Part shown: positions 23,401 to 35,500 of the stretch, one piece after another
Layout: each line of letters starts with the position of its first letter
Position numbering within the stretch: position 1 is the first letter of the stretch
DNA from: Amyelois transitella
Taxonomy: Eukaryota > Arthropoda > Insecta > Lepidoptera > Pyralidae
Direction: 5' to 3'
DNA: 64,000 nucleotides
NCBI RefSeq assembly: GCF_032362555.1
Contig: NC_083508.1
Coordinates: 6,911,001 to 6,975,000, forward strand
Program-made: the position numbers and the translations under genes
The notes under the pieces: generated by a model
The model's input: the letters and a program-made list of their open reading frames with translations, nothing else
What the model was told of the DNA's origin: nothing
The model's database searches: none

Positions 23401-25901
23401 TGTACAAAAGGTATCCTTTTCAGGATGTAGGTCTTCTTCATTTTTCTTTTCCTCACCAGTTGCATTCAGTTGTGCCAACGTGTTCCTTACAACGACCCAT
23501 CGTAGTGCCAACAACTGGCCCCCGCCACGCTTATTAACCCATGGTCGTTTTCATTCTATACTCTGAGTTTGGTCTTCTTACAAATACTGTCAGTACCTAC
23601 TTAGTAGAAAATTTAAAGAACTTACCTACCTACCGACATGCTTCATACTAATTAGAGTTTATAGCTAGGTAATTCATTTTTATTTTGACATTTGATGGTG
23701 ACCTTCATCAAATTAACCCACAGGTACAATTTTCTGTTGGGGCATCAACAACGTGTCCAGTAGCGGGCAATCGCACACGCCGTGCGTGTCGCTGGTGAGC
23801 GACGAAACGCCGCCGTGGCCGCCCACCGGCTGCATCGCGCTCAAGAACTCTGTAGAAGACATCGAAATTAACTGCGAAAAGGGCCATGATGGCGGATCAC
23901 CACAGGTAGCTTATAAAAAAATCATAAGAGTTGGAGCATTATTGTACTGCTGTATATGTACTTTCTATTCAATAAAAAATTTGATAATGATCAGTTCTTT
24001 GGCTGTAAAATAAAGAGAAAAAACCCAAACTTTAACCATATGTATCAAAAAATCTTTTTTAAGAAGTCACATCACGTTTTCTACACACATTGCGCTCTAT
24101 TTGTTATGCAGAAATTCCTTTGCATCGTGAGATCGATATCAGCGCCCGAAATTATATTCACGTCAATAACCAGATCGGAACCTACGTTCGTCGTGAATGA
24201 GCCCAACGAAGAAGGATACGAAATTATAATCATAGCTGCCAACGACAAGGGAAATAGCACTTTAGTGGAAATTAGTAAAAGCGAAGTTATAAAAATACCA
24301 GGTGAGAAATTAACTACACAAATACATATACTACATATCAGAAAAAAAAATAATACAATTTGACACTTCTCATGGTTTTTACCACGTGAACTTAATCGCC
24401 AGTTTTCGCGTCTTCTTATTGTGATTTTCGACGTCATTAAGCAATACCTATTTTGAAAATATATCTACTTCGTTATACAGACGATACGCAGCAGGAAACC
24501 TTGTTATACTAAGAAACTTTGGTAATCTTGTCGATTAAAAAGAAAGATCTTTACATAATATGTTACAGTTGAGGAGATAATTCCGAGTGCGGTGGAGGAC
24601 ATAACGACGTTAACCCTGGCGCTATGCGGCGGCGTGGCGCTGGTGGCGCTGGCGGCGTGCGGGCTGGTGTTATGCGCGCGCGAGCGAGCCGAGCGAGCGG
24701 ACCTCCCGCGCGAGCGGCCGGACCCGCCGCTCTGCGCTTATAACACCGAAGGTATTTCACTCACCAAGGCGATCTATTCGCTCTTCAAATAACCATATTC
24801 CTGCCACTCATGCCCATCACCTTGTATACATCTACAACTCGGTCCAATAGCAAGCCATTCAAATTCGACAAGAGCCGGAAGCAACATTTAGGTGGAATTA
24901 AGAGCTAGTGACAGGTTACTAAGATCATAGTCTAAAAGAAGAATCCCAAGTTTATAATCTTTCCCCGACTGACTTTTACAATCCAGGAATTTAGAAAAAC
25001 GAGCAGCTTCTTGCATGGTTTTCTTTACTGTAAATGTAAACAAAGCAACCACGCAAACCTTCATTCACTTCAGAATGTTAAAGCAGTACAAGATCGCAAA
25101 CCTTTCCTTTTTCAGAATCAAATTGCGAGACTTATCACGACAGTGACGACAGCGAATGCAATGTTCGCCGCACGGAGTCGTTTCGTAGAGCGATGGCCAA
25201 ATATCCTTCCAAAAATTTCGACGTCCGAAGAACCAGCTCATTCCACTCGGCGCGGTACATGAACGAAATGGCGGAGCAAGAAGCCGCTAGCAAGTTTAAT
25301 GAAGGACTACGACATAGCGCAAGCTGCAGAATGCATTCTCTACAAAACATTAGCAGAAAACGAGATATGGATGCCCTGTGTGATCATTTAGTAATGCATT
25401 TGCCGCCAGAGACGAATTATCCAGCTCCTAGACCTGTAAGTAACATCAAATCAATTGCTATATAAAAACATAATGATTGGTTTGTTTTAGTCAATTTATA
25501 TTTTAAATTTTCTTCGTTCGTCCTTTTAGATAAACACATTCTACACAATGCCTAGGAAAATGCGCAATAAGCTCGCCAAAGAGCTGAGCGATGAAACGTC
25601 AGAAATCACTCAAGCGTCGGACCAATTTTCGTTGCCGCCTCCTCCCGACGAGTACGGCACATACCGCGCGGGCACCAGAATACGAGACGTACCCCCGAAA
25701 GCAACTCCTACCTACACAACAATTGTCAGAAAAATCTCTCCGAAAGAACAGCAGAAACAGCAATACAATAACGTTATAATATCACCGATGAATACAGTTG
25801 GTTTGCCCACTATAAGTGGTCAGCAAAGCGTTTACAGCTACCCCGATGACCATCAAAATCAACACGTAAGTACTAACCCATTCGATGAAGACTCGTCATA
25901 A
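11448..25901 (+). CDS. Sidestep-family immunoglobulin transmembrane receptor
   Basis: Fifteen coding exons join in phase: 11448-11520, 12007-12124, 12749-12945, 14101-14238, 20696-20905, 21134-21306, 21822-21972, 22120-22256, 22447-22597, 23024-23248, 23724-23905, 24112-24301, 24569-24751, 25116-25435, 25530-25901 (about 939 residues). There is a signal peptide ([18 protein letters not shown]). A V-type Ig domain ([19 protein letters not shown]) is followed by a second Ig domain ([19 protein letters not shown]), three more Ig domains, a fibronectin-like segment (exons 11-12), a helix at about 662-684 and a tail of about 255 residues. This order and the GPF..GD..L.C/FWW motifs match Drosophila Sidestep proteins, partners of Beaten-path receptors in axon guidance. 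Most Ig exons begin and end in phase 1. AATAAA lies at 26322 and 26404. The exon 6 donor is uncertain. Which Sidestep paralogue it is cannot be told. Confidence 0.85.
11868..11950 (+). repeat. Diverged family A fragment in intron 1 of the Sidestep-like gene
   Basis: TTATCGGAACTTTAGAACCACTCCATCTG and ACCATGGATGTCGTAA echo the family A head region but with many changes. It lies about 60 bp upstream of exon 2. Confidence 0.5.
13723..13972 (+). repeat. Family A SINE-like repeat, full length
   Basis: All landmarks are present, from GCCGTGTGGTTCCCGGCAC to GGACGTGACTATATGCATG. It lies in intron 3 of the Sidestep-like gene. Confidence 0.9.
14640..15089 (-). mobile_element. 3' fragment of the LINE family seen intact at 48869-51198
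   Basis: In reverse complement this encodes the C-terminal end of the LINE open frame ([31 protein letters not shown]). Relative to the 48.9-kb copy it carries frameshifts and an internal deletion. The 3' end is a TATGTATG-type run at 14640-14660 and the 5' end is truncated just before the Gypsy element. Confidence 0.85.
15094..15876 (+). repeat. 5' LTR of the Gypsy element
   Basis: This is 783 bp starting TGTAGTGAC and ending TTGCTTCA. Sequence compared by eye with 19877-20659 shows no difference. An antisense 83-codon frame inside the LTR is repeated identically in both copies and is not a gene. The bases just after it (from 15878, TGGTGACCCC) are the probable tRNA primer binding site; the tRNA is not identified. 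Confidence 0.95.
15901..16728 (+). CDS. gag: Gypsy gag polyprotein
   Basis: The ATG at 15901 gives 275 residues. An earlier in-frame TTG at 15877 belongs to the primer-binding region and is not used. The N-terminal half is the retrotransposon gag type common in insect Gypsy elements ([28 protein letters not shown]). A serine/arginine-rich stretch follows, then a cysteine/histidine end (CWFHYKF...CVKPC) in place of a classical zinc knuckle. Gag forms the virus-like particle. The stop at 16726-16728 lies inside the start of pol. Confidence 0.9.
   Translation: MSQSDSENENKGNGERFHLNRVGVRVPPFYPSKPKLWFASLESQFALAGVTSDATKYHYAVSHLEPQYIEIVEDIVEGPTTSNKYETLKSELVKRLSASREKQVQQLLHHEELGDRKPSQFLRRLRGLAGSEVPDDLLRTLWASRLPSSVQPIIASQARMKLDEVAELADQVLDAVSPNAQVAAVSASGATNNSTEIAALTRQIEALAEKVERMSRSSSRKIGHSANRRGRSSSSTRSHSNYRRHPICWFHYKFADKANRCVKPCDYAGNVTGSR
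16680..19856 (+). CDS. pol: Gypsy pol polyprotein (PR-RT-RNaseH-IN)
   Basis: The open frame of 1058 codons lies in the -1 frame relative to gag and overlaps it by 49 bases. Visible motifs are the aspartic protease DTGS (residues 42-45), reverse transcriptase YLDD (about 342), RNase H TDAS and YTDHKPL, the integrase zinc finger (HPGANAT...CIACQKSK), and the integrase catalytic residues HIDLVGP (about 747), VTDRG (about 806) and GLVERFHR (about 842). All catalytic residues look intact. Expression probably needs a -1 frameshift at 16704-16710. The C-terminus after integrase is basic and proline-rich. Confidence 0.95.
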   Translation: MCETMRLCGKCDRQSVMAADDCPSAGRLFVTDKHSKIQFLVDTGSDLCVFPRKYLKECRAKTNFELCAANGSVINTYGFYHLVLNLGLRRDFPWHFIVADVTKAIIGVDFLSHYDLMVDVRNQRVIDNKTMLSSVASLAFSAENISSVKVSSGCSVYHEILTQYPEITRPPGIHRTVRHNTIHHIRTTSGPPVSCTPRRLAPDKLKIAKSEFESMLQNGTCRPSESAWASPLHLAPKKDNGWRPCGDYRMLNARTIPDRYPIKHIHDFSHSLSGCTVFSTIDLVKAYNQIPVDPDDIAKTAITTPFGLYEFPFMTFGLRNAGQTFQRFVDEMLRGLDFTYAYLDDFLVFSKDQKTHEEHLRLLFERLRQYGMVVNTAKCIFGASEVTFLGYRISGKGTTPLPEKVKAINNFPVPKTVKELRRFLGMVNFYRRFISGAAKQQGPLNALLTGSVKGSHPVNITGKSLEAFKACKEGLSQAALLAHPKCDSRLALVTDASDRAIGSVLQQQTDDKSWEPLAFFSRGLSPSQQKYSPYDRELLAIYESIKYFRHMLEARDFTIYTDHKPLTFAFHNRKENCSPRQFRHLDLIAQFTTDIRHISGKDNVVADTLSRVEEISQPISPEELATAQQADPELIQLMGGTTSLHLKKVSVPGTGTQLFCDIGMDITRPFVPRMLRKRVFESLHSLSHPGANATVKLVSERYVWPGVRRDCRNWTRACIACQKSKVTRHNSAPLGSFKLPASRFKFVHIDLVGPLPPSQGYKYCLTAIDRFTRWPEAVPLEEITAEAVARALLSGWIARFGCPADIVTDRGRQFESALFRALSRIAGFTHRRTTAYHPACNGLVERFHRQLKSAIICHGDGNWVDSLPLVLLGVRSAFKEDLQTTAAELVYGETLRLPGEFLDSEPGCTLDMTEFTSRLRSIVQGLKPSPGSRHGTKRPIFVFKELATCSHVFLRDCTVGGALKPAYSGPYEVLQRDDKVFTILVNDKKVTVSIDRVKPAYILSDPDTTPYTHTPQPKKHNTSTHVIPPGDQSLPDREENVFRTRSGRKVRFPDFYRP
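16704..16710 (+). promoter_or_regulatory. Candidate -1 ribosomal frameshift site GGGAAAT
   Basis: In the gag frame the bases read G GGA AAT, an X XXY YYZ slippery heptamer. It lies within the only stretch (16680-16728) where a -1 shift passes from gag to pol without meeting a stop. Heptamer and frame are seen; function is inferred. A downstream stem or pseudoknot was not folded. Confidence 0.7.
19877..20659 (+). repeat. 3' LTR of the Gypsy element
   Basis: This is 783 bp, apparently the same sequence as 15094-15876. It is preceded by the purine tract. It ends 36 bp before exon 5 of the Sidestep-like gene. Confidence 0.95.
21375..21495. repeat. Fragment resembling the body of SINE family C
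   Basis: CGGGTTACTTCGTGTAAAA and TCTGATTCTCTCCAGCCCCC parallel CTTCGTGTAAAAATCTGACTC in the 31690-31865 repeat. It is partial, in the intron between exons 6 and 7 of the Sidestep-like gene. Confidence 0.5.
22902..23007 (-). repeat. Two exact tandem copies of a 53-bp SINE C tail
   Basis: The unit at 22902-22954 (starting CTGGCGTTAGTCCAGGTTAC) is repeated without change at 22955-23007. It corresponds to the 3' tail of SINE family C in reverse. The second copy ends 16 bp before the exon 10 acceptor of the Sidestep-like gene at 23023. Confidence 0.9.
24890..24985 (-). repeat. Diverged family A fragment
   Basis: GTGACAGGTTACTAAG, AGAATCCCAAGTTTATAA and ACTGACTTTTACA correspond to the middle of family A in reverse. 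It lies in the intron before exon 14 of the Sidestep-like gene. Confidence 0.65.
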
Positions 25902-26588
25902 TATCCGAACTTGATCATTAACACAATCTTATTCACTTTAAGGCACTCCAGGCGACACCCGCAACATTAACAACTTTTCAAAACTATTCTAGTCCTAAGG
26001 AATCTGGATTATAAGAACGATGACTGGATCATATTTAATGTTCTATAATTCTATTTCTATGTTAAGCACTAGATCTCATAAGCATTAAGGAATCGCATGA
26101 ATCATAAACTTTGTACTTCAATCATCATTTATTTACAAAAAAAAATAGAAATCGTTTATAGAAATACCCTTCTTCAAATTAAACATTTCTGGTTTCTATA
26201 CATGCACATGATTATAAGTTTATTAAAATTAGAAAACTAGTGACATGTAGCTGAACTTACAACAATATTAAACAAGAATATTGATATATAAGGAATAAGT
26301 CACTGCCATTGTTATTAAAGAAATAAATGTAGGTAGTAATTTAAGAGAAGTGTATGTTATAAAATACTTATTGCATTTTGTATCTGAAATTACATTTTAA
26401 GAAAATAAATTTTTTATCCAGTCATTTCATTTTGTTGTATTAAAAATGTTAAAAAAAAATATGATTTTAAAATACTGGATTGAATGTCATATTATCTGAG
26501 AATGTCATACAAAAGAAATAATTAAACCAGTATTGGACACTTGTACTACTAGCCTATAACAACGAACTACCTACTGTATAAAAATAAC

Positions 26589-29500
26589 TTAATCCATACG
26601 ATCTAAATGCGCCTGCGCCACTGTAAGTTTGTCGATGAGATGTTGTGTATTAGGACGGGCCTGAAAAATCAAAATATACGTGTTGTTTTATTTACAGTAT
26701 AAAAAATAATTGTTGAAGAAATAGGTAGGTTCAATGAATCCGATACGTTGAAATTATAATATCAATGATCATCATTCTGATGTTTCAAATGATTTATTTA
26801 CATACTTATGTGTGAATATACAAACATAATAATAGCTGAATGACGTAAATATATATGACCTGTAAGTTCGCAACACATTGTTTTATCTTTCTCTTTATCT
26901 CGTAATCTTAAAGATTGCCTTGTGTCCGTGATCGGCCTACTGCCTGGCAGAAAAAAGTGTTACTTGTGTATGCCTTCATAGCTAGAATGTGGGTTACCTC
27001 AAAAGGATTTGCCGCTAGTGTAGTGTAGGATCTCCTAAATGTCAAATAGCTAAGTATCACCGCCACGCCGCACACGTGCGTCTCGTCGCCGCAGCCGAGC
27101 CCGCGTGACATGCAGTTACCTGTGTAGCAGAGAGCGCGGCGTCGTATAGCTCCTTGCAGCGCGCGAGCGCACGGCGGCGGTGCGCGGGCGGCAGCGCGGC
27201 CAGCGCGGGCCGGGCGCTGCTCAGCAACAGCGCCGCCACGCCGCACACGTGCGTCTCGTCGCCGCAGCCGAGCCCGCGTGACATACAGTTACCTGTGTAG
27301 CAGAGAGCGCGGCGTCGTATAGCTCCTTGCAGCGCGCGAGCGCACGGCGGCGGTGCGCGGGCGGCAGCGCGGCCAGCGCGGGCCGGGCGCTGCTCAGCAA
27401 CAGCGCCGCCACGCCGCACACGTGCGTCTCGTCGCCGCAGCCGAGCCCGCGTGACATACAGTTACCTGTGTAGCAGAGAGCGCGGCGTCGTATAGCTCCT
27501 TGCAGCGCGCGAGCGCACGGCGGCGGTGCGCGGGCGGCAGCGCGGCCAGCGCGGGCCGGGCGCTGCTCAGCAACAGCGCCGCCACGCCGCACACGTGCGT
27601 CTCGTCGCCGCAGCCGAGCCACACGCGCTCGTTCACGCTCACCAGTCTGAACAAAATGATAAATTTTATTGAATTGATAGTTCCGATTAAATATATGTCA
27701 CCTTGAAATTCTTTAATATAGTTGTTTATAAATAAACTTTAAAATTTAATAAAAACACGGGAGTAACCGAACAATGGCGGAGAAAAGGAAGGAGAGAAGG
27801 AAAACGTGACTTGTTCAACCACGTCTAAAATAATAAAATTTCAAAATTTGTTCAGTAGATAACATGTAAAGAGACATCAAATAAATTTACTTTCTCATTT
27901 ATAATACTAGTTGGGATTAACACATAGACATCACAATTAACGCGCAAGCAAAGTAAGCAGAAGCTAGTTATTATTATTTAAATGAATACATTTACATGCA
28001 CCTCTGTATTTATGGACTTATATTCAAAGAAATTTAATAATCCTATAAGAGCATTAACTATTTTATACTCACTTTATATAAATATCCAAAACTTGTTCTA
28101 AAGATACTCCAATGTTTAAGATCGCTTTAAAAACCATACTTTGATCAGCTTGTAATTTGCAGCTCATAATTTCTAACTGACGCACAATAAAATCTGAAAA
28201 GATAAGAAGAATCATTTTAAAGTCGGCACAGTGTGAATAAAAATGTTTGAAACATACAATGCCGGCCTATTAAAAGCTAATGACCTTGCATGAAGAGAAT
28301 GCCGAACGTTGATCGCCATTCTCTTCATGCAAGTTAAAAGATGTAGTGAGACTACTACTTCTTCGGGAAACAGGCTTGATTTATATATGCACATATGGAT
28401 TAAATAGAAACTCGACTCACAAAGTGGGAAGCAGTGTCCAGTATTGACGTACTCGCGGCCGAGCGTGGTGAGCTTGCTGAGCACGGTGGCCAGCCGCTCG
28501 TCGGCCGTGGGCACAGAGCGAGCATTCGCCTCCGCTTCGGCCAAAATGTTGCTCCAGATATTCTCCACCAGTAGGGCGTCGTTGTGCCCGGAACATTGCA
28601 CGATGGCGAGTTTGCACTCCCACAGGTTGTAGCGGTCCGCGTATTCTTCGTAAAGCTGTTGTAGTAAAAAAGTAATAGTAGTTAATTTGAGCAAATCTGT
28701 ATAATATGTTAAGCATTTGATTACTAAAGGTAGGAAATATTCACGCTGTCAATAGAGCAACTCAGACAGCACCCCTTTAGGAATGCCCCGCCGCTCACCT
28801 GTGGTATATCGAGCAGCTCGTCGTCCAGCCGCTGCATGAGATGGTGTGGGGGTTGCAGCGCTCTCGGTAGCGCATTGGCGGCCGCACGCACTGCAGCCTG
28901 CACCCTGGCCACTTCCGCCGCCTCCTCCAGCCGCCGCAGCAGCTCCCCGCCGCCGCCCTCCGCGCCCCCCGCGCCCCGCAGGCACACCACCCCCGCCGAC
29001 AGCCACGACATGCGCTGCGACAGAGTTGCGCCCGACCTGCGACATGTTGGATCGATATAACTCACATGTATCACATCTAACCCTTATGGAGTAGACAGAT
29101 TCAATAGTTTCCGCATTTTAATAAAATCTCCTGGGTTCATAATGGAATGAGAATCAGAGGCCAATGTCCGAAAGCAGTTTATAAACTGTCTTCTATAATA
29201 TTTTTAATGTTGTATTGGATTTGGTAAAGGCGCGATGGACTAATTTGAGATAAGTAGCCTCTTCTTATTTACTTTCGCCTTCAACTTTAGCCGACGAATT
29301 TGTAAATACTTGAAGAACAACATTTAAGCCCTCACCCCGGTCTGGTGGCGAGCCCCTCGAGCACGGCCGCGGCGGCGCAGTGGTCGCCGCACTTCTCCAG
29401 GACCTTCCACAGCAGGTCCAGCAGCAGCAGCGAGTCGCGAGGCGGCGCCGCGCGGGCCGCCGCTTGCAGGTACGTGCGCAGCGACGGCGGGGGAGCGCCG

Positions 29501-32500
29501 CCCAGCGATACCAACTCTAAGGGAAAATAAAAATAGAGAATGTTTTAAAATATGTTGAAGTCGGTACGGTCATGACTTTCGGAAACCTGCCAGTTATCTG
29601 GAGAAAAATGTTAACCACCCTTAGGATTACGTTGAAAAGGCCGACCTGCCTTACATTGCCGGATATGAGATGTGTATCTTTGTTGATATTTAATTATTAA
29701 ATTACATTTCGTCATAATCTTACCTGAGCCCAGATTTTTAGATACCAGCCATTCATACACTGCAACGTGAAGTAGTTCATCGTCGCACGAAAGACATTCC
29801 CATACTAATTTTCTTCCCTGAAAATTAAAGAAACTGTAGAAGCACCACGCAATTGTCAAAAATAATGCTTATTAAACATTAGATGTATTAGATTAGATGC
29901 GCAGTATCTTTTTTCTTAATTTAGTCTCGAGTCCTCCTACTTACTACAGCAAATACTTATTCGAAGTAATCTATTTTTTAAATTTTGATTTAGTATCTCA
30001 CGAGGCGTATACGATAAAGGCTATGAAATTTACCTGATAGTTAGCATCAGCTGGAGATAGAGTCAGCAAAGAGTCGTTAGCAGGCCTGGGCGCGCGGTGT
30101 GGAGACGGTTCCCCGGACGAAGACTCCACGCTACGCTCGTACAACCGCTCAAGGGCGTTGCCAACCTCGCGGTAGATCTCCATTCTATGGAAATAATACA
30201 TTAACTAAATGTAAAACCTCTGGTGTGATAAGGTCCTGTGGACTGCATCCCTCTGGACTGTACAGTAAATGGCAATATAAAAATACAATTGAGTGAGTAG
30301 TCCTTGTGACTCTGTTTTCATAAACGCCCATAAATCATTTACACCCTTTAATTAAATAATACCTTTTAATTAGATAATGGTAAAACATGATGTACTTATA
30401 TATTATTTTCACAACCAATTCATTTGAATGTATGATGACGTGTTTCGGCAAATAAATTCTCTTTATCTTTTTAATGTCCAAATTTTAGTTCCTCAAAAAA
30501 CGATGTTAATTGTCATCTGATGTAATAAAACCTCACCTCCTAAAATAGAGAAGCTGGCCCTCTCTATCTTGAGAGGGTTGATCGCTCTTGTAGTAGTGTA
30601 ACGCCTTGTTCTGGGGGTCCAGTTTACTAGCGCAGACCACACACAATTCCACCACACCAGAGTAGAAACCAGATGTCACTAGTCGCGAGCATACTAATGG
30701 CAGGTTCACGTTCGGTGCCACGTCCTGAACATATTGAAAATAAATATTTAAAAAAGGACAGTGTGATTGACTTCGAAAATGCATTGCTAAAAGTAGGCAT
30801 TATCAGGATGATAATTCCACATGATAAATGATGATAGATTGCAATAATGAGGTAGGAATACTGTCACCATTAAAAAGACACATTTTATCTGCGAGTGTTA
30901 TAGGCAATGCATATACTACATTAGAAATAGAAATCCTATCACATGCGAATAGTAGTAGTAGTAGCGGGCCGCTAGAATATAATAAGCAGAAAAGTACCTT
31001 GCAAAGTTTCAAAGCTTGTTGCAGCATTTCCTCGCGTTCCGCAGAATTCTTCTGTTGTTTTGCAAACATCAATAGCTCATTTGCCTGCAATTGCAAATCA
31101 GTGACAATAGGGTAGTGTTATCTATACTAATATTATAAAGCTGAAGAGTTTGTTTGTTTGAACGTGCTAATCTAAGGAACTACTGGTTCGAATTGAAAAA
31201 TTCTTTTTGTATTGAATAGACCATTTATCGAGGAAGGCTTTAGGCTGTATAACATCACGCTGCAACTTTTAGGAGCGAAGAAATAATGGAAACTGTTAAA
31301 AAAAAGGGGAAATTATTCATCCTCGAGGGCTTCAAAGATGCCCAAAATAAGTATTCCACGCTGACGAAGTCGCGGGCACAGCTAGTACGAAATAAAGTGT
31401 AATAATTTAACAATTATTGAATTATGTCATTGAAAGTTTACAAGTGAAAATTTTACTTACTTTTGAACATATGGCATCCTCTTGTCTATACAAGGTAGGA
31501 CAAAGTTGTCGTAGTTTTTGAGAAATTCCGTCCACAGACGCATTGTCCCGAAGGTAACCAGCTACCAAAGACCCTAGTAACAAGCACGCAACTTCTTGCC
31601 CGCCTACTAATAATTCCCTGTGGAAATACACAAGGTAGTTTATTATTCAATCAAAAGGCGACTAAGGGAATAGGTACGTCATCTAGTGCAGCTTTTACCA
31701 TGATTCAATATGGTTTACCCCTGCAAAGGTTGCGGGGGTCAGATGGAATAAGCTTCGTGTAAAAATCTGACTCACCCAAACCAGGATCATGGTCAAAGTG
31801 GCACCCCGCCTCCTCTTCGGTAAGGTGAGGATGTAACCGAGAATAACGCTAAAAGTAAGAAGAACATTATTTCATTCTTTTGAGTTTAATATTGTCGTTA
31901 ATAATTTCTTCGAAATTATAAATTTCTTCTCTCCTCAACAGCAGAGTCATTCAGCCGATCACGACTAATGAACGAAAATCTTATACGAGTAGATAGATAT
32001 ATTCAGTGCCAGACCCTAGGCCCCGATGCTTAATGGCAGAGGGTGCAACTGGGAGCACGACAAGATGAGAGATACGAAGGTCTGAAGGTCGGCCCTGTAT
32101 GAGCTATACAGGGCCGACCTTCGGACTATTCGGGTAACCTAACTAAGTGGAGTCTTTTTTTCCCTAAAAATTACATGTAAAAAATAACATAAAGTTCTCA
32201 CATAGAATAAACTGATCTGCAGAAAGATTGTAAATAAGTAAATCAATTACGAAATATTTTTTCTTTACCTAAAGCTAGCCGCTTGAAGCGCGCTCTGTTG
32301 TTCCGGTGGTAGACTTGAGGCGATGACGTGAAATTGATGCTCACATAGCACCTTCCATAGACTAAGCATTTCAATCGCCATTGCTATGGAAAACATTATT
32401 TCTGTGTATTTTAAATTAATTTAAAAACTTACTTCCTTTTACTAAAAGGTAGGTATTATCATGATCTATCGATTACTAATGACCTTTCAGTAAACTAATA

Positions 32501-35500
32501 TTGCTGAGTGAGTGATTGACAAAGAAAGATTCTATATTCGTGTAATGCTGAAATTTAGCATGAAATTTTCTTGAGAAGTGCTAGAGAGCAATATGATAAA
32601 ATTTCTCAGATACTGTCATCTGCTAATAGAAAGAACCCTAATTTTGTAGAATAGGGCAAAAATTTTTAATAAAAAAGTATCCGGGACACACCCATAGGGA
32701 TTCAATGATCGTATACGCATCGTAGGCATCGAACGACGGAAAAAACTAGTATTTCACCGCTCTTACCGATGAACGTGTTGAGCGCGTGCAGAGAGGCTTG
32801 CTCGTCGGAGTGCGGCGCCGCGAGGGGGCGCTGCATGAAGCCGGCCGCGCGCTGCAGGCGGGAGCTCACGTGCGACACGTCCGCGCCCGTCACCGTGCTG
32901 CTCATCTGTATACCACGCGATAATCATATTAAATCCCGGTCTCACAAAATCACATAAATATATATACATACATCCATATGGTCACGAATATATCCCTTGC
33001 GGGGTAGACAGAGCCAATAGTCTTGAAAAGACTGAATGGCCACATTTAGCTACTTGGCTTAATGATAGAATTGAGATTCAAATAGTGACAGGTTGCTAGC
33101 CCATCGCCTAAAAAATTATCCCAAGTTTGTAAGCCTATCCCTTAGTCACCTTTGACGACATCCACGGGAAAGAGATGGAGTAGTCCTATTCTTTTTTGGA
33201 TTGGTGCCGGAAACCACAATTAAATATATATAAAGTTAAAGTGATGAGTGTAGAGGAAAAGCGACATAGTAAGTGGACATTAATAGTCTCTGCCAACTCG
33301 TATGGGAGACAGACGAAATGGTCAGCACAACTGCTGAGCAAGGAGTAAGCAGTGATTCGATATAAACACTGACAGTCTTATAATAACGTGAGGATTCTAG
33401 TGCTTGTGGCAGGATTTTTATTCCTTCTGGCATTCATTCACTCGTCCGGGGTGCGCCTTTTTGCCATAAGCCTGGATTGGGTAAGTTAGGTATATCGACG
33501 AAACGGTATTAATGTACCTATCTATGCAAATGGGAATTAACGCCAAATCGTTACAATTATATCATGTAACGCAAAAGTTTTAAAGTATTAATAGATGAAA
33601 TGTTATTATGAAAAATTTTCCATCCCAACATAGACGCTGTAGAACATTTTAAGGTATAACTTAGATTTATATACATAATATTTTTTGTCGTATGGTTCCC
33701 GGCACCAATACAAAAAAGAATAGGACCACTCCATCTCTTTTCCATGGATGTCGTAAAAGGCGACTAAGGGATAGGCTTACAAACTTGGGATTCTTTTTAG
33801 GCGATGGGCTAGCAACCTGTCACTATTTAAATATCAATTCTATCATTAAGCCAAATAGCTGAACGTGGCCATTCAGTCTTTTCAAGACTGTTGGCTCTGT
33901 CTACCCCGCATGGGATATAGACGTGACCATATGTATGTATGTATGTAATATTTTTTGTATTGGTGCCGGGAACAACACGACAAAAAATAAGAATAGGACC
34001 ACTCCATCTCTTTCCCATGGATGTCGTAAAAGGCGACTAAGGGATAGGCTTATAAATTGCGATCCTTTTTTTAGGCGATGGGTTAGCAACCAGTCACTAT
34101 TTGGATTTCAATTCCATCATTAAGCCGAGCAGCTGAACGTGGCCATTCAGTCTTTCGGGACTATTGGCTCTGTCTACCCCGTAAGGGATATAGACGTGAC
34201 TATATGTATGTATGTTAAAAAATTACTTGAACTCTCAAAAGTTTATTCATAAAAGAATCCCTACCGGTACCGGAAATCGATTGCCGAGAATTTTTTGCAA
34301 ATAACCCTTAGGACCAAAGTTTACGATGATCGCCAGATCTCTTACTTAGTGGACAGTTGAAGCGAATCGGAGGTATAAATCCTTTCAGTTCAATTCTTTC
34401 GTGCGAAAATACACAAAATGTTTAATTATGTTATTCTAAACTCTACTAAATAATAAAAAACGCTACTTACAAATTCTTTCCGGTCCGGTGTCGAGGATTT
34501 AGAGACGCATTTAAGATTCCAGATTGGAGCAAGAATTCTTCCAACATATATATACAGTCCGTTATGTTTAGCACTGTATTCCACTTGAACAGGGAAATTT
34601 GGATCTCGTTGTTGCGACATGTTACCAACAAATGAAGACTGATTAAAGGGTGTTGGACTGAGCAAATTTTGATGAAAAGGTGACTGTAGTACTCCAGATT
34701 GGTTTGGTGATGCCGGAAACGACTGATTCATTTGGCCCTGCTGGTAGGAATGGTTCAATTTTCCATGCTGTATTTGGCCTTGAGGGCCTCGTATCGTCAT
34801 CGGTGTGGACATTTGGCGAGGCGAGAACTTTGGAGAAGCTAGAATAAATTTTTAATTATAAACCAAATTGAAAAACACTTTTTAATTAAATGCGGATGGT
34901 CTATGAATACTAATTTTCTCACCTATATTGGATGGCATCTGAGAATTTTGTTGATGGAATACCAGTGTGGGGGTCATTTGGCTCCCGTACAAAAAGAAAG
35001 CCCTAGCGGCCCACTCGTTGATGGTGAGGTCAGCGCTGGACGTGTCCTCACACGCCAGATATAATGCGCACGCGCACGCTTGCTCCACGTCGTGCAACTG
35101 GATGAAATGTTTAAATTATAATATTGAATCATTGTTCAACCCTATCAATAATTAGAAGATTACAATTTTAAAATATTGGAACTGGAGCAAATGGCATATT
35201 ATACAGCTTCTAGTGGCGCATCACAAAACAATTTTTTTAAATAGTTTATATCCCATAACTGTAACACAAGGTATCGGGATGCACCTGAAAGAAGTCGCTG
35301 ACAGGCGCGGCGTCGGCCCCGCGGCAGTCTCGCAGCAGCTGTCGCAGTAGCTCGGGCGCCGCCCCCGCCGCCAGGAGCGCCGCCCCCGCTCCCGTCACCA
35401 CGGCCCACCGCGATACTTGCCACGCTTCTGAATGTAACAACGGTTGACGTCAATTTAATATTGCATTTCATAAAGAATACATACATATAATCAATATATT

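Noticed and set aside
27060-27620. CRISPR-like direct repeats
   Set aside because: The units are 173 bp, contiguous without spacers, and derive from an exon of a eukaryotic gene.
26908-27622. Several long arginine/alanine-rich minus-strand frames
   Set aside because: They are off-frame readings of the GC-rich 173-bp array. The true exon frame reads [18 protein letters not shown].
28749-29094. Glycine- and proline-rich frames on both strands
   Set aside because: They are shadows of Nup155 exon 20, whose frame ([24 protein letters not shown]) joins in phase with its neighbours.
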